Source: Anaerolineales bacterium (GTDB taxonomy: Bacteria; Chloroflexota; Anaerolineae; Anaerolineales; DRMV01). Taken from it: a stretch of 6,045 nucleotides of DNA. The notes under the pieces were generated by a model, which did no database searches, had not been told where the DNA came from, and saw only the letters and a list, made by a program, of their open reading frames with translations. Shown here one piece after another: positions 1-5,600 of the stretch (its first letter is position 1; each line of letters starts with the position of its first letter). Both the position numbers and the translations under genes were made by a program. Where the stretch lies: the NCBI GenBank assembly GCA_026991215.1, contig JALXBY010000164.1, positions 1-6,045 on the forward strand, given 5' to 3'.

Positions 1-2434
1 GCCGGATAAGGGCCCAATCCGCGTCGGTCAGGTCCACGAACTCGCCGCCGTTGAGCTGGGCCTCGTGCACCCGGCGATGGGGGTCGCGCACGTAAATCGC
101 GCCGCCCGAGGCCAGGGAGAACAGGTTGCCCCCAGGGTAGGGCGTCTCCAGGGGGACCCAGCGGCCTTCCGCGTCCACGGTCATGCCGTTGAGAATCACG
201 AAACCGCCGCCGTTCAGGGGGTCGCCGGCCATGAAGGACTCGGCCAGGTAGTCCAGCACCGTGCCGTTGATGACCACCTTGGGGTGGCCCACCGCGTTAA
301 TCATGGGCCGGCCGGCCGCGTTCCCCAGGATGTACATCTCGCCGCCCTTGGCCGCGTAGCCGAAGGTCTGGCCCACGTCGCCGTAGACCACCAGCTTTCC
401 CCGCTTGGTAATCTGGGCCAGCTGGTCCTGGCCGTTGTTGTGCACGTAGATTTCCATGCCGTCCATGCCCGAACCCAGGTAATCGCCGGGGGAACCGTAC
501 ACGTCGATGCGCACGCCCTCGGTGTTGGGGCCAAAGCCGTTGCCGATGAACCGCTGCCCGCGGGTGGCGTGCACGATGAAACGCCGGAACCCGGCTTTGT
601 ACAGGGCCACCAGGTACAGGGCCAGGGAAGCCTTGCCTTCCGGAGGAAAGCCGCGGGCATCCACCAGGGCAATCTGCCCTTCACGCGCGGGGCTCTGAAC
701 CGGGTCGCCGTGCCGGAAGGGGCGGAACAGGGGGCCGGGCCGGGCGTGGATGTCCTCAAAGAGCCGGGCCAGCGCGGCCTCAATCAGGGCGCGGACGCTG
801 CTGCGGCGCATCTCCCCGGTGGGTGCGGGCACGTCCATGAGTTCCGTGAGGGTGCGGATGGCCGCGAGGCGGGTTTCATCGTCCAGCGCGAGGTCCAGTA
901 CCCGGCCCAGGTGGAGGCGCAGCGCGTCGTAGTCCCAGTGGGGCAGGCGTTCCCGGAACCAGGCCGCATCCAGGGGCACTTTGAGGCCGCCGTTGGGCGA
1001 GAAGAGAGCGCCGTTGAAGCGGTAGGCGGGCTTGTGGACATCGCCCAGGTCCACGGGACGGCCAAACTTATCCGTGACCTCAAAGCGGGCCGGGGTGCCG
1101 TGGGGTCCCTGGGGAATCACGGTGAACAGGAACGCACCGCCGTCGGTATGGCTTCCCCCGCGCGCGTTCCAGTAGCGGTCCGCGCGGGGCCAGAAGCGGT
1201 CGTCCTCCGCGGCCAGGCTCTCCAGCGCGGCGTCAATGCCCTGCTTCTCCGAAGCCGCGAACCCAATCACCGCACCGTCGTGGCCCACCTGTACGGCAAA
1301 GACCTGGGGCCGCAACATGCTGGTATCCGTGATGCCGATGAGCCGGTACACCCGCTGCCCCGCCTCCTTCACCGATTGGGCAATGAGGAAGAACCAGGGG
1401 CCGTCGGGCGAGCCATGGATGTGGGTGGCCTGGAGCATCCGGTAGAGGCGCTTTTGCTCTTCCGGCAGCGAAGCGAAATCCCACTCCGTGGTGGGGGCCA
1501 GGGCTTCGATGACGTATTCCAACGGATAGCCGTAGGTGCGATGGAGCAGATCGAAGACCAGCACCGAGACCTCGGTATCCGTAAGGAAGAGGGGGTAGAT
1601 GTTGCGCTGGGCCAGGTATTCCACGATGGAGGCGTAGTTGGCGAAGTCGCCGTTGTGGACCAGGGCTTCGTTGAGGCCCACGAAGGGATGCGCGCCGCCC
1701 GGATGCCACACCCGGCCTTTCGTGGGGTAACGGTGGTGGCCAATCCACACGTGTGCGGTCAGGTCCTCCAGCCGGTAGTAGGGGACCACGTCGTCGCCGT
1801 AGCCCACCATCTTGAGGACCAGCAGGTCCTTGCCGTGGGAAAGGACGAAGGCCTTCTTTTCCCCGGTGGAAGCGTAGAAATGGCGGTTGAGCCGGTAGGA
1901 GTTCTGGTAGACGTACTCGTCGGCCACCGCGTCTTCGGGAAGCCGGGTCAGGCCCTTTTCCTCCGCGAAGCGGGCCAGCACGTCCTGCCGGGGCCGGACG
2001 AAGTACAGCACGGCCTCAGGGGGACGGGTCTCTAGGCCCAGGGCCCGGTAGTCGTCCAGGTGGGGGACCTCAAACACGTGGTCCACCTCGTAGAAGGGCG
2101 CGATGGCCTGGTCCTCCACCTGGGTGCGGACCTGGGGTTCCAGGTAGGCGATGGCCAGCAGGGTGTCGCGGGCCATGACCTGGGGGGAAACGCCGAAGAA
2201 GGCGGGGTCCAGGCCTGCGGCCGCGATGCCGCCGCCCTTGCCGTTGCCCCGGTTGCGCATCTGGCGCAGGGCGGTGAGCATCACCCGGCCGGGGATGGGC
2301 ACGCTCGCGGCCATGCCGATGACGCCGCACCCGCCCTCCGCGGCCTCTTTGGCCTTGCGCCGCGGCAGGGGATGGGCCGGCTTGAGGTCCTGCCGGGCTC
2401 GGATAAGGGCTTGAATCTCTTCGGGTGTGCGCAT
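1..2434 (-). CDS. Class II glutamine amidotransferase / GXGXG fusion protein, glutamate synthase-like (3' end outside window)
   Basis: The frame is open from the ATG at 2434 to the window edge, 811 codons with no stop. The start is preceded by GGGAGGT at five bases. Residues 1-35 look like a propeptide; Cys36 in EGGCGVIG would be the N-terminal nucleophile after self-cleavage, as in GltB. The class II amidotransferase signature follows: GHHRYPTKG with substrate-binding Arg235 (232-240), HPF (249-251), ALVHNGDFANY with catalytic Asn261-Gly262, and TDTEV with Asp286. After a linker of about 200 residues, a GXGXG-type domain starts near residue 583 (ALVDARGF, then GQRFIGNGFG with GNGFG at 631-635), continuing with GSPGDYLGSGMDGMEIYV and GDVGQTFGYAAKGGEMYI. 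The FMN domain is missing and is encoded separately upstream, as in archaeal and GlxBCD-type systems. The protein would release ammonia from glutamine for the FMN subunit; in GlxBCD-like systems the product may differ from glutamate. Confidence 0.92.
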   Translation of the reverse strand, partial: MRTPEEIQALIRARQDLKPAHPLPRRKAKEAAEGGCGVIGMAASVPIPGRVMLTALRQMRNRGNGKGGGIAAAGLDPAFFGVSPQVMARDTLLAIAYLEPQVRTQVEDQAIAPFYEVDHVFEVPHLDDYRALGLETRPPEAVLYFVRPRQDVLARFAEEKGLTRLPEDAVADEYVYQNSYRLNRHFYASTGEKKAFVLSHGKDLLVLKMVGYGDDVVPYYRLEDLTAHVWIGHHRYPTKGRVWHPGGAHPFVGLNEALVHNGDFANYASIVEYLAQRNIYPLFLTDTEVSVLVFDLLHRTYGYPLEYVIEALAPTTEWDFASLPEEQKRLYRMLQATHIHGSPDGPWFFLIAQSVKEAGQRVYRLIGITDTSMLRPQVFAVQVGHDGAVIGFAASEKQGIDAALESLAAEDDRFWPRADRYWNARGGSHTDGGAFLFTVIPQGPHGTPARFEVTDKFGRPVDLGDVHKPAYRFNGALFSPNGGLKVPLDAAWFRERLPHWDYDALRLHLGRVLDLALDDETRLAAIRTLTELMDVPAPTGEMRRSSVRALIEAALARLFEDIHARPGPLFRPFRHGDPVQSPAREGQIALVDARGFPPEGKASLALYLVALYKAGFRRFIVHATRGQRFIGNGFGPNTEGVRIDVYGSPGDYLGSGMDGMEIYVHNNGQDQLAQITKRGKLVVYGDVGQTFGYAAKGGEMYILGNAAGRPMINAVGHPKVVINGTVLDYLAESFMAGDPLNGGGFVILNGMTVDAEGRWVPLETPYPGGNLFSLASGGAIYVRDPHRRVHEAQLNGGEFVDLTDADWALIR

Positions 2435-2449
2435 GGTGAACCTCCCGTT

Positions 2450-2512
2450 TTGTGGTCGTCCGCAGTGCGCGGTGCGCAGTCCGCTGTGCGCGGTCAGCGG
2501 TCGGCTTACTGC
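2450..2512. repeat. Second heptamer tandem array (about 9 units)
   Basis: Read on the minus strand from 2512, nine consecutive 7-base units can be marked, for example GCAGTAA, GCTGACC, GCGCACA, GCGCACC and GCGGACG. Several units are identical to units in the array at 5412-5600. The 15-mer GCGGTCAGCGGTCGG (2490-2504) and the 12-mer GCTGTGCGCGGT (2483-2494) also recur there (5487-5501 and 5515-5526). The first unit contains the TAA stop of the membrane-protein gene. The array ends nine bases before the GGGAGGT ribosome site of the amidotransferase gene, the same placement as the larger array. Confidence 0.8.
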
Positions 2513-3045
2513 TGTTGGCCATCCGCGGCCAACCCTTTCAACCGTTGTCTCAATCCCAAGACCACCGCAATCCAGGCCAGGGGCATCGCTGTGGTGAACG
2601 GGTGACGGGCAATCAGGGCGATGAGGAGGAAAATTAAGGCAAGACCGAGGTGTTCGTATATAAGCGAGCGGGCTATAGGCAAACGGTAGTATTTGCAGGG
2701 GTCGAATTGCTTTTCTTCGCCAAAAGTCTGCTTTGACGCTCGGTTCATCGAATCGTAAATTACCCAAGTCATAATCGAAAAATAAATCAGAATTGGCACT
2801 TCCAATCCCAGAAGAAACCATCCAAAAGCATCCCCTGCCGCAGCGCCGGATGCAGCGGCCACTAATAGGAAGATCATCAAAATTATCATTTTCCGGGAAG
2901 GCACATGCCGAACGGCATAAGAACAAATGCCGGCCCGACGTTTGACCTCAGCGGGCACGGCGTTCATTTTTTGCAACATACGGCGCCAGGCCAGCGCGGC
3001 CACGATACCCAACCCACCGCAAAGCCAGGCGAGCCAAGCGGTCAT
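2506..3045 (-). CDS. Multi-pass membrane protein, unknown function
   Basis: A 179-residue protein with four or five hydrophobic segments at about residues 4-20, 53-71, 75-97, 130-147 and 152-165. A cytosol-like basic loop (21-52) and a polar loop (98-129, including KQFDPCKYYRLPIARSL) separate them. I recognise no family. The ATG overlaps the stop of the preceding small gene (ATGA), with a GAGGA nine bases upstream, so it looks like the last gene of the toxin-antitoxin cassette. The central part of the gene is about 48% GC by hand count over 2641-2940, clearly below the flanking glutamate-synthase genes, which suggests foreign origin or different selection. The final codons cover a 7-bp hairpin, and the TAA stop falls in the first unit of the heptamer array. 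It could be an effector or sensor linked to the toxin, or a passenger. Confidence 0.7.
   Translation of the reverse strand: MTAWLAWLCGGLGIVAALAWRRMLQKMNAVPAEVKRRAGICSYAVRHVPSRKMIILMIFLLVAAASGAAAGDAFGWFLLGLEVPILIYFSIMTWVIYDSMNRASKQTFGEEKQFDPCKYYRLPIARSLIYEHLGLALIFLLIALIARHPFTTAMPLAWIAVVLGLRQRLKGLAADGQQQ
2514..2533. other. Short perfect hairpin at the end of the membrane-protein gene
   Basis: GTTGGCC (2514-2520) and GGCCAAC (2527-2533) are exact inverted repeats around the six-base loop ATCCGC. It lies over the last codons of the membrane-protein gene, directly before its stop and the heptamer array. On neither strand is it followed by a run of T, so it is not a standard intrinsic terminator. 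It might protect or attenuate the transcript, or be chance. Confidence 0.4.
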
Positions 3046-3314
3046 GCGTCGCCATCCTCGGATAGGATTCGCTCAGAATTTCGTCTGTCCAACCCCCGGA
3101 CTGGAGTCCTGGGCTCGTCTCGGCCTGTGGTCTCTCCCAGAATCGCGGCCACCAGGTAAGCATCATGCTTTTCGGCCACGTCGCTTGCGCCTGAACGGAA
3201 CCGGCCTATGGCTTCCAGGGCGCGCTGGCGCGGGGTTTTATGCCCCCTGCCATCTATCCACCGTTGTAAAACCCGCTGTAAGGCTTCCATACAGGGTATT
3301 CTGCGCTGAGTCAT
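3042..3314 (-). CDS. Small protein with antitoxin-tail-like motif, function unknown
   Basis: A 90-residue protein whose ATG overlaps the toxin stop (ATGA, 3314-3311) and is preceded by a strong GGAGG seven bases upstream, so it is very likely translated and coupled to the toxin. No ribbon-helix-helix segment or membrane segment is visible. Residues 10-20 could form an amphipathic helix (EALQRVLQRWI). Residues 36-54 read IGRFRSG followed by ASDVAEKHDAYL. From memory, this resembles the C-terminal, toxin-contacting tail of some VapB/CopG antitoxins, but I could not verify it. The last 25 residues are polar and probably disordered. It ends in another ATGA overlap with the membrane-protein gene. 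It may be a second partner of the toxin, a remnant of another antitoxin, or unrelated. The reading frame is well supported; the function is not. Confidence 0.65.
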   Translation of the reverse strand: MTQRRIPCMEALQRVLQRWIDGRGHKTPRQRALEAIGRFRSGASDVAEKHDAYLVAAILGETTGRDEPRTPVRGLDRRNSERILSEDGDA

Positions 3315-3748
3315 CCTCGTTCCTCCCCCAAGGGGAAGAGATGCACGAATTCCGCGCCGGCCTCACGGGCTCGACGATAAAGCCTGCGGTCTGCGGTCCA
3401 AAACTCAGCGCCAAGATGTTCGGCAAGAGCCAGATAAACGCTGTCATAAATCACCCAATCCCGAAGGCGGCCTGACCAGGCAAAAGCCTGGCGTAAAAGA
3501 TGTTCGTCGACGGGAATCACGGTTATCTCCCAGGAAAACACCAGGTCCAACAGGGTTTGGGCCTCGGTCTCCGAAAGCATGCCCGCCCGGACCAGCTTGC
3601 GCAGACCTGAAGCTACCTCCAGCCGCCACAGATGAGGCGCATACCATGCCCGGCCTTCCCGATGCCATGCAGCAAAGCGGTCCAACACCTGGCGTTGGAC
3701 TGGAACGGTGGGATTCAACGCGTAGAGGGCCAGGTTGGCATCAATCAT
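3311..3748 (-). CDS. vapC: PIN-domain toxin (VapC-type ribonuclease)
   Basis: A 145-residue protein from the ATG at 3748, a usual length for VapC. PIN proteins are Mg2+-dependent ribonucleases that block translation by cutting tRNA or rRNA when not held by antitoxin. The four acidic active-site residues are recognisable: D3 in MIDANLALYAL, E44 in WRLEVASGL, D102 in IYDSVYLALAE and D120 in FWTADRRLY, so the enzyme looks intact. The start at 3748 puts MIDAN at the N-terminus, as usual for the family, and overlaps the antitoxin stop by eight bases. Upstream in-frame ATGs at 3778 and 3844 would add residues lying within the antitoxin gene. The end overlaps the next gene by ATGA. Substrate cannot be told from the sequence. 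Confidence 0.9.
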   Translation of the reverse strand: MIDANLALYALNPTVPVQRQVLDRFAAWHREGRAWYAPHLWRLEVASGLRKLVRAGMLSETEAQTLLDLVFSWEITVIPVDEHLLRQAFAWSGRLRDWVIYDSVYLALAEHLGAEFWTADRRLYRRAREAGAEFVHLFPLGEERG

Positions 3749-4043
3749 CAGAGGCTTCAACCCACGGCGCGAGGGCATGGCCGCGTTCCTCCCGGATTTC
3801 CCGCAGGAGTTGCACAGGGTCGACCTCAATGGGTTTGCCGCCACGAGCCTCCAGCAACGCCTGCGTCACCCGCCGTGTGCGTTCAATCCAATCGGCTTCT
3901 CCCCGCGCGGTCTCCTCCTGAAGGCCTCTCTCAACAAACTCCCGCACCAGAGCGGAAACGCTGGTCTTGCGCAAACGGGCCAGTTGTTTGAGCTTCCTGT
4001 GCTGTTCGTGGGTCAAGAGCAATTGCACCCGATGGTACGCCAT
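3741..4043 (-). CDS. vapB: Ribbon-helix-helix (CopG-like) antitoxin of a VapBC-type module
   Basis: A 100-residue protein from the ATG at 4043; a start at 4070 would give 109. The N-terminus fits the ribbon-helix-helix DNA-binding fold: a short beta strand with alternating residues (HRVQLLLT), a basic first helix (EQHRKLKQLARLRKT), a turn with Ser-Val-Ser, and a second helix (ALVREFVERGL). The charged C-terminal half, including VQLLREIREERGH, is where such antitoxins wrap around and inhibit the toxin. The protein should neutralise the PIN ribonuclease encoded next and repress its own promoter, perhaps through the duplicated element upstream. The stop codon overlaps the toxin start by eight bases, indicating translational coupling. 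The family call is confident from fold pattern and context. The specific subfamily is not determined. Confidence 0.85.
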   Translation of the reverse strand: MAYHRVQLLLTHEQHRKLKQLARLRKTSVSALVREFVERGLQEETARGEADWIERTRRVTQALLEARGGKPIEVDPVQLLREIREERGHALAPWVEASDD

Positions 4044-4050
4044 ACCTTCA

Positions 4051-4057
4051 ACCTCCT
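4051..4057 (-). promoter_or_regulatory. Ribosome binding site fixing the antitoxin start
   Basis: A perfect AGGAGGT sits seven bases upstream of the ATG at 4043. It makes that ATG the likely start rather than the in-frame ATG at 4070, which would place this site inside the coding sequence and add nine residues (MNRAQEVEG) before the ribbon-helix-helix strand. Confidence 0.8.
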
Positions 4058-4061
4058 GAGC

Positions 4062-4095
4062 CCGGTTCATTTATCTCCCCGGTTCATTTATCTCC
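4062..4095. repeat. 17-bp perfect tandem duplication before antitoxin start
   Basis: The plus-strand sequence CCGGTTCATTTATCTCC occurs twice head to tail, at 4062-4078 and 4079-4095, with no mismatch. On the minus strand each copy reads GGAGATAAATGAACCGG and so carries a purine-rich ribosome-site-like GGAG and an ATG. The position between the candidate -10 and the antitoxin start is where a ribbon-helix-helix antitoxin would bind for autoregulation, and direct repeats suit that dimeric fold, but operator function is inference. Confidence 0.75.
4067..4087 (-). other. Possible six-codon leader reading frame (MNRGDK)
   Basis: The ATG in the upstream copy of the 17-bp duplication is preceded by GGAGATAA. 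It opens a six-codon frame whose TGA overlaps the ATG of the downstream copy (4070-4068). That second ATG is in frame with the antitoxin but is not its preferred start. The mini-frame may be an accident of the duplication. It would matter only if translation here affects antitoxin expression. Confidence 0.2.
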
Positions 4096-4101
4096 ATTGT
4101 A
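4096..4101 (-). promoter_or_regulatory. Possible -10 element (TACAAT) upstream of antitoxin gene
   Basis: On the minus strand TACAAT (five of six matches to TATAAT) lies 15 bases after the stop codon of the glutamate synthase-like gene and just before the duplicated 17-bp element. I see no convincing -35 hexamer at 16-18 bases. A start about seven bases downstream would make a very short leader and give the toxin-antitoxin cassette its own promoter. This is weak, position-based evidence only. Confidence 0.3.
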
Positions 4102-4116
4102 CCCAGCGCCCGTGAC

Positions 4117-5400
4117 TTACCGATACACCAACAAATCCGTCCTCCCCCGAAGTTCCCGCACGCTGCGCAGGCCCAGGCGGCGGAGAATCTCCCGCAGGCG
4201 CTCGGCCATGGCGTTGTACAGGTTGCTGATGCGCTCCGCGCCCCAGTCCGGGTCCACCAGCAACACCAGTTCCGGGTCCGTGGTGGTCAGGCCGAAGGGG
4301 CAGCCCCGGCCCCGCTCGCAGTTACTGCACCGGGTGCAGCCCAGGGCGATGAGGTCCGCGGTGCCCAGCACCGCGCCGTCCGCGCCCAGGGCGATGATTT
4401 TGGCAATGTCGTCCGCGTTGCGAATGCCGCCGCTGGCCATGATGACGATTTCGTCCCGGATGCCTTCTTTGAGCAGGAATTTGTGCACCTTGGGGATGGC
4501 CAGTTCGATGGGCATGGCGATGATTTTCTTGGCCACCTCGGGCGCGGCGCCCGTGCCACCGTAAGAACCGTCAATGTGCACGATGTGCGCGCCCGCGTAG
4601 TAACTGCCCACCGCGACCATGTCGATGTCCGTCGGCGTAGAGACCTTCACCGAAACCAGGGCCTGCGGGTTGATGGTGCGGACCCAATCCACGTGCTTGC
4701 GATGGTCTTCCACCGAGTAAACCGAGTGGAAGGGGAAGGGCGAGAACAGACTGACCCAGGGGACGCTTTCCCGCATCTGGGCCACCGCGACGGTGGCTTT
4801 GTCGCCCAGCAGGTGCCCGCCCAGGCCCGGCTTGGCGCCCTGCGCGTACTTGAATTCCACCAGCCGCGCGTACTGGATGGTCTCCTCCCGCACGCCGAAC
4901 ATGCCCGTGGCAATCTGGGTGATGACGTGGTCCTTGTAAGGGACCAGGCTGGGGGGATAGCCGCCCTCGCCCGTGCTGGTGAAGGTGTTCCAGCGCTGCG
5001 CGGCCTTGGCCCGGGCCAGCATGACCTGCTCGCTCACCGAGCCAAAGGACATGCCCCCGCCGTACCAGGGCACGTCAATCACAATCTGGGGGTCGTCGGG
5101 GAAGCGGCGGTTCAGGGACAGGGAAAGGTCAATGGGTTCGTCCTCAGGAAGCCACTGGTCCTCGGGCAGGAACTTGAAGTGCAGCCGGTCGAAGCCGCCG
5201 CCGGATTTGCCATAGCGGTATTCCAGGTGTTCGGGGTAATGGCCCGTGCGTGCGGCCTCCCACGTGGCCAGAATCAACTCCGCGGGCCAGCGGGCATCCC
5301 CTAAAGCCGGGGGAAGGCCGTACTTCAGGGACGCCCACATCCGCCGTCCCGCTTCCAGGGCCAGGGTGTGCTTCTCGGTAATCAGGTGGAGGATGTTCAT
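4117..5400 (-). CDS. FMN-binding glutamate synthase domain protein with Fe-S cysteine motif
   Basis: A 427-residue stand-alone version of the FMN/synthase domain of glutamate synthase large subunit (Glu_synthase family). It would aminate a 2-oxoacid, 2-oxoglutarate if a true glutamate synthase, using ammonia channelled from a separate amidotransferase; cytosolic. Family motifs appear in order: MSFGSVS (117-123), STGEGG (142-147), AQGAKPGLGGHL (186-197), VSVKVS (249-254), GSYGGTGAAP (278-287) and ASGGI (322-326). Cysteines 355, 358, 361 and 367 (C-x2-C-x2-C-x5-C) stand where GltB carries its three [3Fe-4S] ligands. The start is firm: GGAGGT lies six bases upstream of the ATG. It follows the FMN-domain paralogue by 90 bases filled with heptamer repeats. 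The amidotransferase/GXGXG partner is encoded about 1.7 kb downstream, beyond the toxin-antitoxin cassette. It could also be a GlxD/MgsC-like subunit acting on another acceptor, such as methylamine in N-methylglutamate synthase. Confidence 0.92.
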   Translation of the reverse strand: MNILHLITEKHTLALEAGRRMWASLKYGLPPALGDARWPAELILATWEAARTGHYPEHLEYRYGKSGGGFDRLHFKFLPEDQWLPEDEPIDLSLSLNRRFPDDPQIVIDVPWYGGGMSFGSVSEQVMLARAKAAQRWNTFTSTGEGGYPPSLVPYKDHVITQIATGMFGVREETIQYARLVEFKYAQGAKPGLGGHLLGDKATVAVAQMRESVPWVSLFSPFPFHSVYSVEDHRKHVDWVRTINPQALVSVKVSTPTDIDMVAVGSYYAGAHIVHIDGSYGGTGAAPEVAKKIIAMPIELAIPKVHKFLLKEGIRDEIVIMASGGIRNADDIAKIIALGADGAVLGTADLIALGCTRCSNCERGRGCPFGLTTTDPELVLLVDPDWGAERISNLYNAMAERLREILRRLGLRSVRELRGRTDLLVYR

Positions 5401-5411
5401 GGGGGGACCTC

Positions 5412-5600
5412 CGGTGGTTGGTCGATGGTCGATGGTCGTTGGTCGTCGGTCGTCTTTCGTCGTCGGTCGATGGTCGTTGGTCGTTGGCGGTCAGCGGTCG
5501 GTGGTCAGGTGGGTGCTGTGCGCGGTGCGCGGTGCGCCGTCCGCCGAATGCGGACTGCGGACCGCGGGCTGCGCACTGCTTTCTGCCGCCTGCACACTGC
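5412..5600. repeat. Degenerate heptamer tandem array (about 27 units)
   Basis: Read on the minus strand from 5600, the DNA divides into 27 consecutive 7-base units. The first dozen are mostly GCAGNNN or GCGCACC-like (for example GCAGTGT, GCAGTGC, GCGCACC twice). Later units are GACCAAC/GACCATC-like (TCGACCA twice, ACGACCA twice), with a phase change near 5455-5465. The array begins inside the end of the upstream gene, supplies its TGA stop (5493-5491, within a GCTGACC unit), and ends just before the GGAGGT ribosome site of the next gene. It resembles the short heptameric tandem repeats described between genes in cyanobacteria and some other phyla. It shares the 15-mer GCGGTCAGCGGTCGG (5487-5501) with the second array at 2490-2504. 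Confidence 0.85.

Noticed and set aside
65..2035. 656-codon open frame on the plus strand
   Set aside because: It lies antisense to the amidotransferase-GXGXG gene, which has clear catalytic motifs in the minus-strand frame. The plus-strand product is His/Val/Gly/Gln-rich with no recognisable motif, a typical shadow in GC-rich DNA.
2514..2533. Intrinsic terminator after the cassette
   Set aside because: The hairpin is perfect but only 7 bp, lies before the stop codon, and has no following T run on either strand.
2060..2605. 181-codon plus-strand frame spanning the second repeat array
   Set aside because: It runs antisense across the start of the amidotransferase gene and through the heptamer repeats, with no motif or good ribosome site.
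2905..2918. Inverted repeat ATGCCG-AA-CGGCAT
   Set aside because: It is inside the coding sequence, with a two-base gap too tight for a hairpin loop. It is probably chance, though it could be a palindromic site.
3632..4115. Several plus-strand frames opposite the antitoxin and toxin genes
   Set aside because: The minus-strand genes have intact fold patterns, active-site residues and coupled starts; the opposite frames show no family resemblance.
4483..5304. 273-codon open frame on the plus strand
   Set aside because: It is antisense to the FMN-domain glutamate synthase gene, whose motifs are unmistakable. The product resembles a mirror-frame His/Val/Gly-rich shadow.
5412..5600. Possible CRISPR array
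   Set aside because: The period is only seven bases, with no 20-40 base repeats or unique spacers, and no cas genes are visible.
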